From: Myotis daubentonii
Lineage: Eukaryota > Chordata > Mammalia > Chiroptera > Vespertilionidae
DNA length: 64,000 bases
Direction: 5' to 3'
Assembly: GCF_963259705.1 (NCBI RefSeq)
Contig: NC_081850.1
Location: 38,029,167 to 38,093,166, forward strand
Each line of letters begins with the position of its first letter. Within the stretch, counting starts at the first letter, position 1. The position numbers and the translations under genes are program-made. Below are positions 56,705 through 64,000 of the stretch, in pieces. A model generated the notes under the pieces. It did not search any database. It saw only the letters and a program-made list of their open reading frames with translations, and had not been told where the DNA came from.

Positions 56705-56908
56705 TTAATTTTTATTGAATTTATTGGGGTGACACTGGCTAACAAAATTATACAAGTTTCATGTGCACAGTTTACAACACATCACCTGTACATTGTATTG
56801 TGCTTTCACCAACCCACATCAAGTCTCAGTCCATCACCATTTTTTCATTCCTACCCTCCTCCACTTCCCTCCACCCCTGCCCCCTCCCGCAATCACCATA
56901 CTGTTGTC
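56705..56908 (-). mobile_element. L1 3' UTR fragment
   Basis: TGAATTTATTGGGGTGACAC...CAATCACCATACTGTTGTC parallels 16870-17070. A SINE inserted at the right end cuts it. Confidence 0.85.
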
Positions 56909-57011
56909 CGGATAGCTCAGTTGGTTAGAGCATCATCCTGATATGCCAAGGTTTCAGGTTGGATCTCAGGGCACATTCAAGAAGCAAACAATGAAAACAT
57001 GAATAAGTGGA

Positions 57012-57066
<55 letters not shown>

Positions 57067-57192
57067 CCCCTCCCTCTCCCTCCCCCTCTCCTTTCCTTCC
57101 CTGTTCTCTGTCTCTGTCTCTGTCTCTGTCTCTCTATCTCTATCTCTCCCCTCTCCAATCAATTAAAAAGATGTGTCAAGAATAAAAAAAAA
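56909..57192 (+). mobile_element. Ves-related SINE variant with long pyrimidine expansion
   Basis: Head CCGGATAGCTCAGTTGGTTA and GGGCACATTCAAGAAGCAAA, then AACATGAATAAGTGGAACAA. The (CT)n tract (57016-57062) is followed by CCCTCC and CTGTCT repeats to about 57150, then an A-rich tail. The head looks tRNA-like, but the sequence as a whole is a SINE. Confidence 0.9.
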
Positions 57193-57270
57193 AGTATTAG
57201 AGTTTTAAAAATTCAAAGTCTTTGAGTTTTTCTTCATGAGGAATTTGATGAGCTTTTGATATTTAAATAG

Positions 57271-57302
<32 letters not shown>
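57271..57302. repeat. (AC)n microsatellite
   Basis: About 15 AC units, followed by an ancient repeat-like sentence (CATCTCCCAAAGGCCCCACC...TTCAGGCCATAGCACA) to about 57417. Confidence 0.95.
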
Positions 57303-57305
<3 letters not shown>

Positions 57306-57409
57306 TTCACTAATCCCATTCATCTCCCAAAGGCCCCACCTCCTAATACCATCATCTTGGGGGTTAGGATTTCATCATATGAATTTGGGGGGATACAAAC
57401 ATTCAGGCC

Positions 57410-59900
57410 ATAGCACAGAGTTTTATTCCATTTATGAATATACTATAATCTGTTCATCCATTCTATTCTTGGATCTTCGCATTGTTTCCAAATTTGGGTT
57501 AGTATGAATCAATCCACTGCTGCAAACATTCTTGTGCGTCTTCTTGTGGACATATACAGTGATTCGTCTTGAGTATAGAGTGGTGTATGTTTAACTTCAT
57601 TAGAAACTGCCAATAGTTTTCCACAGTGGTGGTATCATTTTCTAATTGCTTCTTAGGCTCTTGAACAGTCCTAGTTTTAGGCTCACTTTCTTTTCCAGAA
57701 GTATATGCAGCTGTAAGAACATTTGGAGATTCTGAGGAGTAAATCCTGTTAAGTTCTGGCTTTTCTCATTGATATTGTATGATTCACTTTTCTCAGGACT
57801 GTTGAGTCAGTTCGCACTTGCCCGTGGCTTTCTAGTTTCTAAAATGTTGTTGCTGTTTTCCCATTTGCTCCGTTTTTATGGATTTCTGCATTTAAAATTT
57901 TCCCTTTACTGCCATTTTAATGTGCTTTCAGGAATTAGTAGGACTAAATGCTTATGTTCAATGCATCATTTTAAAGCTATTTTTTTTAACTACTCTATCT
58001 TCCTGTGATTACTGGAATAATTTATTAATTTAAATATGCATAGTTGAGTTTCAGTTGCATCTTGGACTTGGAGCACTAGAGGAATAAGCAAAATGAAAGT
58101 GCTGGGCAGTGGGAAAGGTCAACCTATTTAGAGAATGAAATCTTGTCTCATAAAAGACATTGAATAATACCAAGCAGTTACAGGCATAATTACTTAAGGC
58201 TGTTATGTGATGGGGATTATGAGGGACTTTTAGCAGGTAGGGATAGGCAAATTGAAAATGTTGTTTCTTCTTGATAGCCTCAGGCTCCACAAATATTCTT
58301 TTATTGGGTCATTTAATTGAAATCTGGAATGAACAGAAGGCACAATTGCAAAAGGTCAGATTTGAGATGAATTCCAAATACTGACTTGAAGAACATAATA
58401 CCTTTTGCATCAAGCTGCCTGATATATAAGTATCATAAAATACTCATGGTTCAAGTTATTGCTGGAAGTATTCCACTGTCAGTTCGTTCTCCTGTTGTTG
58501 GATATTTGAGTTCTTTTTATTTTGTGGTCTAATATGAATAAAGCTGCTGTAAGTCCTTTTGTGGGCAGTTGCATATTTTTCTCTGGGCCTATTTCTAGGA
58601 GTGGAATTGCAGGTCATATGGTAGGTATATATATTCAGAATTTTTTAAAATTAAAACTATATTTTAGAATAACTTTAGATTTAAAGAAATTTTGTAAAGA
58701 TAGTACAGAGAGGGCCTATAACCTCATATCCAGTTTCCCCTATTATTTTTTAAATCTTTACTGTTGAGAGTATTACAGATGTTCCCCCCTTTTTCAGTTT
58801 TCCCTATTATTAACACAATTAATGAACTAAAGGTACATTAGTCACAATTAATGAACCAATATTGGTACGTCATTGTCAACTAAAATGTTTACTCTCCAGG
58901 TGTCCTTAGCTTATACCTAATGTCCTTTCTCTGTCCAGGATCCCACCCAGGATGCCTTGTTACATTTCGTTGTCATGTCTGCAACCGTTTCTTAGACTTT
59001 CCTTGATTTCGATGTTCTCCGCTGTTTTGAGGAGTCCTTGTTAGGCACTTTGTAGAATGTGCCTCAGTTGAGATTGTCTGCTGTTTTTCTCGTGAACAGA
59101 CTGAGGATATTATGAATGCTGGGCAGGAAGACTATAGAGATAGAATGCCATTTTCATCATATCAGATGAAGGGTGCATACCATCAACAGGACGTATTCGT
59201 GATGTTAACCCTGGTCACTGGGTTGATATTGTGTTTGTCGCATTTCTCCCCTTGAAAGTTACTTCCCCTCGATCCTTTTCAGCCCACGTTTATGGTGTAG
59301 GGAGTTGAGGGTGGAGTATACCCATAAATTATTTGGAATTCCTCTGCATGGGAGATTTATATTTAATTCTAAAGCAATTGAAAAACAGTTTTCTAAAGCG
59401 GCGGTACATTTTATACCCGGACAGGCGATGTCTGAGTGTCCACATGCTCCTCATTCTCACCAATACTTACTGTTGTCCGTCTTTTTTATTTTAACCATTC
59501 TTGTTGGTGTAAAGTAGTATCTCATTATAGTTTTAATTTGCACTCATGATCATTAATGATGTGGACACCTTTTCATGCTCTTATTGGTCAGTCCTGTATC
59601 TTCTTATGTCAAATACATGCTCCAGTCTTTTGCCCAGTTTTGTTTGTTTGTTTGTTTGTTTGTTTGTTTGTTTTAGCTAATGGTAAAGTGCCTGGGGCAG
59701 GGAGGGGGAAGGGGAAAGGGAAGGCACGGGCAGGCATGCTCCCGGGAGGGAGAGCACCTGCCCAATTTTCCCTTTGGGTTGTCTGCTTTCTATTTTGAGC
59801 TGAGGATAATCTGTATATTCTGGAAAAGGTTCTTTGTTCAACATATGCATGATATATTTTCTCCCAGTCTGGGGCTTGCCTGTTGACTCTTTAAATGGAG
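57410..59900 (-). mobile_element. series of old L1 fragments with unrecognised spacers
   Basis: Reverse L1 cues at 57420-57640 (TATACTATAATCTGTTCATC, AGAAACTGCCAATAGTTTTC), 58500-58760 (GAATAAAGCTGCTGTAAGTC, TAGGAGTGGAATTGCAGGTC) and 59310-59900 (TTGTTGGTGTAAAGTAGTAT, TATTTTCTCCCAGTCTGGGG). The stretches 57650-58480 and 58770-59300 are unassigned. A (GTTT)n run of about eight units lies at 59640-59673. Confidence 0.7.
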
Positions 59901-60642
59901 TCATTTGATGAGCTGGACTTATGATTTTAATGATGAAGTTTGGGGTCTAGCGTTGGGAGATGGACTCTCACCCATTTTACATCTGCTGCTGCTAAGCCTT
60001 AGTTATGAAGATTAGTGGTGTGCTTTCTTTTCAAAGCATCTGATGTTGCAGTAGATACAGCAGTGGTTACTGGTGCCGCTCTGTCTGACCACTGATTGGG
60101 TGAAGGGTTTGAGGGGCAACCGAGGGAAATTCCAATCTTATCAGGAGAGGCGCAGCCTGTGTCACACAGAACTGCAAAAGGGCTCATCTTTATTGTCACT
60201 TGTATACTACAATTCCTGGCTAGTAATGGCTCCGAGCTTCTTGGTTTCCCTGGGTTCCATTTATATTCTAGAATGCTCCATTTGTCTACTTATCATTGAT
60301 TCTGCAAACCTCAGGAAAAATAACAACGGCTCAAGGGGAAAATCACTATTGCTTATTGCACTGTACAGATAAAAGATAGGGGCAGAACTCCCTTAACTGA
60401 AAAGAGGGGGGCGGGGATAGGGACATGGACTTGTTGAGAACTTTTGAAAGGCACTGGCATTCCTGAGCACATTTTAAACATTCTAAAAAGTGGGGGGAAG
60501 TTTTTGAAACTAAAGCCATGGTTCTGACTTTAAAGAAAATGCTTCCTCTAGGAAGAGAATGTGAGTTTGTTTTCTTCAGATAAAACCCTCTCTGAACTTA
60601 GCTGTCATCTTTTTCTAACTACCTATTTTCTTGTCATTTCAG

Positions 60643-60753
60643 GTCAACCTCTTCGTGCTGCTCTCTGTGGTGTGTGTCCTCTTAAATCTCGCCGGGTTTA
60701 TCCTGGGCTGCCAAGGGGCCCAGTTCGTGTCCAGCGTGCCCAGGTGTGATTTG
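60643..60753 (+). CDS. ENTREP1: ENTREP/FAM189 family protein, exon 3 (residues 153-189)
   Basis: A 111-nt exon encoding VNLFVLLSVVCVLLNLAGFI, then LGCQGAQFVSSVPRCDL. It is preceded by a good polypyrimidine tract and CAG (60640-60642) and followed by donor TTG|gtaagc (60754). Both ends are phase 0. It finishes the third membrane helix and starts the extracellular or luminal loop, whose cysteines are a family feature. The frame joins exon 2 directly as ...MILL-VNLFVLL.... The following family exon, which I recall as beginning with a VDLGEGKICFCC-like motif, is not found between 60754 and the right edge, so the gene continues outside the window. Confidence 0.9.
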
Positions 60754-61264
60754 GTAAGCAGTCCCGAAATGCCACTGTGCACTGGGCTGACCCGCCTGTC
60801 TGGCTCACATTGGGTGCCAGTGTGTGGCTGGCAACATGGATGCACCAGGCAGCCTCTTAAAGTGAAACCCGAGGTCGGTAAAAGGAAGCTGTCTGCTAAT
60901 TATTTTACTCAGGTTGTCAGTTATTTTGTTCTAGGCAAGGGCCAGCCAGCAGAACCCCAAACCCCAGTAATACAGGGCATCGTTAGTTAACTGGTAGATT
61001 AGGTATCTACTGTCAGTATCTATCTGCACTCATCTAAAGAGGAAAAATGGGTATTATCAGAACACAAGTCAGCAGGCCTTTACGTATCCACAACCTTTGG
61101 AGGCCGGGTGTGTTTCAGATTTCAGAGTTTTCACAGTTTTTAGAAGATACCTGTGACATACAGACTATTTATTCTGTAGTGCCCCAGTGGAATCTGGGAC
61201 AGCGGCTGTAATGGAAACTTTTAAGGTTTCAGAATTGAGTATAAGAGGTTGTGGACCTGTACCA

Positions 61265-61850
61265 TCTCTGATTTTTTTTTATAACTTTTAATTGTGGTAA
61301 AATACACATAACATAAAATTTACCATCCTAACCACTCAGTAGTGTTACGTACATTTACACTGTTGTTCCACTGATCTCCAGGCCTCTTTCCATCTTGCAA
61401 GACTGAAGCACTTTTCCCATGAAACGGTAACTCCCGTTCCTCTTGCCCCCCACTCCCAGCCCCTGGCAGTCACCATCCTACTTTCTATGAATTTAACTAC
61501 TTCAGGTACCTCATATTCGTGGAATCATACAGTATTTTTTGATTGGCTTTTTTCACTTAACACAGTAATCTTAAAGTTTATCCATATTGTACTTACTGTG
61601 TGTCAGAATTTTCTTTCTATTTAAGTGTGAATAATATGCCACTCTATGTGTATAACACGTTTTGGTTATCCACTCATTCATCGATGGATGACTTGGTTGC
61701 TTCCTCCTTTTGGTTATCGTGAATAATGTTGCTATGGAAAAAGGATGACAAATATCTCTATGAAACCCTGCCTTCCATTCTTCGGGGTATATACCCACAA
61801 GTGAAATTGCTCATCATCTCTGAACTTTTCAAAAGGACTTTGTAGTAACA
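61265..61850 (-). mobile_element. old L1 3' UTR/ORF2 end fragment
   Basis: TTTTAATTGTGGTAAAATAC, GGTACCTCATATTCGTGGAA, TTTCACTTAACACAGTAATC, GGTTATCGTGAATAATGTTG and TATACCCACAAGTGAAATTG are the reversed L1 3' region, with broken frames. Confidence 0.85.
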
Positions 61851-63159
61851 AATGTCTCCCTGTGATATGAAGCAAAGCAAATACAAGGACTTTTTTAGAA
61901 GTTGTATTAAATCTCATCTATTTGGAACTTATAAAATCTCACCCTCTCAGGCTTCTGAAACCAGCCAGATACAACCACATCCTCCAAAGGCTGTGCTTAG
62001 TCCCTCGCAGGGAAACTCACGACCTTCCTAAACAGGAAAGCTCCTTGGGAACTCCTGCAAGCCTGCGGCTCCCGCTGAACAGCCCTTTGGATTTTTGTCA
62101 TGTAATCACTCAATAACCTTAAGTTATGGGGTCGCAGGCTCACAACCTCTTCTGATTTTGATGGCCCTCTGCGATTCACCCTCATCCTTCCTGCTCCCTG
62201 CAGCCGTTCAGTCCCTATACTTGAGCCAGAGCCTGCAGGTCATTACCCAGGCTCCTGCCCTACTTCCTGTTTCTAGCTATGCTATCTCTCCCCCTCAAAT
62301 TCCCTACCCCGTACTTCCCCGTTCATCCAAGTGTCATCAGTCTTCTAAAGCCTCATTCAAAGATTTTCTCCTTCAGGAAATAGTCCATGGTCCCCCCACA
62401 AGATCATCTTCCAGAATGTCCTAGCTTACACTCCTCAGCATGTATTCTTTTCTTTTTGGGGATAAAGATATTCATACACGTGTCTTCTCTCTTTTTCCAG
62501 TGGGAATTTCTATGGTTTTCTATTTCCTTGGGAGTTTTCAGCAGCCTCCTAAGCATTCCTTTAGATAGAGAGAGTTCCCAGAAAAAAAAATTTGAACAAA
62601 GCTTAATTTTTCTCATTACCAATCACACAGCAAATTAGAAGGGGCAAATAGAGTAGATACAAGCTGGAAGTGAAAAGTCATAATATATGGAAAGACAGTT
62701 GGGTAAGATTGTAGCATCGGTTACGTGCCAGACACCATGCTAGAGGCTGCAGCTAGAGGCTGCAGAGAGTAGAAATAAAAGTCAGACATCGCTTCTGACC
62801 TGTAGTTTAATTAAGCAAGAGCAAGAGGAGTAGGATTCACATGCAAATGCTTGATCCATGTTTACTGAGGGAATGAATAGACACCCAACTGCAGAGCAGG
62901 GTAGATGTTCAGCCATCAGTGAGACACCATTCTAGGGGATGCAAAAGAAGGGCTTGCACCCATGGGAAGATGGGGAGGGCCACCCGAATATAGACATTTG
63001 AGATGGACCTTGAACAATGAACCAGTAGAGGGAGTGGGTAGAAACCAGGTTGGGAGGACGGTGGTGAGAAGTCAGCCTTGTGGTTCCATCACTGGTAGCT
63101 CTGGAGAAAACAGAAGCCAGATTGTAGGGGTTAAGAGTACAGATGGTTGACTTTTCTGA

Positions 63160-63302
63160 GAAGTTTTGTGGTTCTCGACCCTGGCCCAGTAGAATAACCT
63201 GGGGGAACTTTAAAAAAGATACCCAAACTTGGATCCCACATCCAAGATTCTCAGTTGCCCTGGAGTGGGAGTCTGGGCATGAGTATTTTTTAAAGCTTTT
63301 CA
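63160..63302. repeat. MER5-type ancient hAT-Charlie MITE remnant
   Basis: GTGGTTCTCGACCCTGGCCC, AGAATAACCTGGGGGAACTT and GGCATGAGTATTTTTTAAAG follow the MER5A layout. Terminal repeats are not clearly preserved. Confidence 0.65.
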
Positions 63303-63722
63303 GTGTATGCTTATTTTGAAGCATTTTTCTCACCACAGAACCAACTCTGTGATTGTTTCTGATGATATAATTATAAAAAGTTGAACAAGCCATAAAAGTA
63401 TAAGACAGAATGTAAAAAAAATTATTTGAAATCTTACTATTTGGGGATAGAACAGCGAACTACTTGATAACTTTATTTTGCCGTCATTCTATGCGTGAAA
63501 CACATAATTTTCCACCAGTGGAGCCTTATAATTGTTTTTCACTAGTGAGGCTATTTGACAGATGAAGGCTTTGCAGGGAGGGAGGTGCTCTCCTTCCTCC
63601 TTCCCTCTCCACCCACACCCACCACCCCAAGTCCATGGCAACAAGCCAGGAAGTTCCCTTTCATGTTCTCATGCTCATCACATACATGTGTATGGGGTGG
63701 GGTTATTCAAAATGTACTTTTC

Positions 63723-63941
63723 TTTTTAAAAAAATATATTTTATTGATTTCTTACAGAGAGGAAGGGAGAGGGATAGAGTTAGAAACATCGATGAGAGAG
63801 AAACATCGATCAGCTGACTTCTGCACACTCCCTACTGGGGATGTGCCCGCAACCAAAGTACATGCCCTTGACCGAAATCGAACCTGGGACCCTTCAGTCC
63901 ACAGGCCGACGCTCTATCCATTGAGCCAAACCGGTTAGGGC
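63723..63941 (-). mobile_element. Ves-type SINE, young, with 16-bp target duplication
   Basis: Reverse-strand head GCCCTAACCGGTTTGGCTCA, core ATCGATGTTTCTCTCTCATC and A-tail at left. TCAAAATGTACTTTTC is identical at 63707-63722 and 63942-63957. Very close in sequence to the copy at 8571-8791. Confidence 0.97.
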
Positions 63942-64000
63942 TCAAAATGTACTTTTCAAAAATGGGATATATTGTATCTACCCGCCTGCATATTGTTTTT

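Larger units (their letters stand above)
43449..60642 (+). other. ENTREP1: ENTREP1 intron 2
   Basis: A 17.2-kb intron from donor gtatgt (43449) to acceptor TTCTTGTCATTTCAG (ends 60642). It contains most of the separate Helitron insertions, the OC1-like hAT MITE and many L1 and SINE fragments. No further exon was recognised. Confidence 0.82.
60754..64000 (+). other. ENTREP1: ENTREP1 intron 3 (partial)
   Basis: It starts at donor gtaagc and has no acceptor leading into a family exon before the end. It contains the L1 piece at 61265-61850, an L2/MIR-like stretch at 62705-62810, a MER5-like remnant and a terminal SINE. The stretches 60760-61260, 61850-62700 and 62811-63160 are otherwise unrecognised. 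Confidence 0.75.

Noticed and set aside
56909..56985. tRNA-like cloverleaf head resembling a tRNA gene
   Set aside because: It continues into the SINE body and A-tail, and the same head plus body recurs at 31493 and 44995. The acceptor stem does not close.

Overview
This is nuclear DNA from a placental mammal, almost certainly a vesper bat (Vespertilionidae). Three kinds of repeat point there. There are about 20 tRNA-derived Ves-type SINEs (heads such as GCCCTRRCTGGTTTGGCTCAG, tails with CTCTC tracts and AATAAAA). There are about ten HeliBat-type Helitron segments, with a 3' hairpin of the GTGCACGAAATTCGTGCAC type, termini TC...CTAG and insertion between A and T. There are also recent hAT MITEs and L1/HAL1 retrotransposons. 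This combination is known from vespertilionid bats; the species cannot be named from the sequence.

The only protein-coding gene I can support is the 5' part of an ENTREP/FAM189-family gene on the + strand, most likely ENTREP1 (FAM189A2). Exon 1 (start codon 27940, donor 28339) lies in a CpG island. Exon 2 is a 57-nt microexon (43392-43448) and exon 3 is 111 nt (60643-60753). All junctions are phase 0 and together they encode residues 1-189, including the first three predicted membrane segments. The rest of the gene lies beyond the right edge. The compact introns (about 15 and 17 kb) fit my recollection of ENTREP1 better than ENTREP2 (FAM189A1), whose first intron I recall as very large.

Layout. 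Positions 1-27,300 are intergenic, made of old L1 fragments (mostly minus strand), SINEs, three MITE-like or tailless insertions and a composite Helitron at 12,873-14,429. Positions 27,300-28,400 hold the CpG island, promoter region and exon 1. Intron 1 (28,339-43,391) holds a near full-length half-L1 (HAL1) element at 34,933-36,836 with a 19-bp target duplication. Twenty bases further on are three abutting Helitron segments (36,876-38,719). Intron 2 (43,449-60,642) holds five separate Helitron insertions plus a two-element tandem, a hAT MITE inserted across a Helitron end, and more L1 and SINE copies. Intron 3 runs from 60,754 to the end.

The most interesting biology is in the mobile DNA. 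A head-to-tail fused Helitron with a 47-bp minisatellite occurs twice with the same internal junction, so it appears to have moved as one unit. Several Helitrons carry paired CTCF-core-like motifs, and others carry YY1-like plus octamer motifs near their 5' ends. One 25-nt SINE head is flanked by an 18-nt target duplication without any 3' tail (a tailless retropseudogene). I saw no CRISPR array, functional tRNA or rRNA gene, intact retroviral gene or prokaryotic feature.
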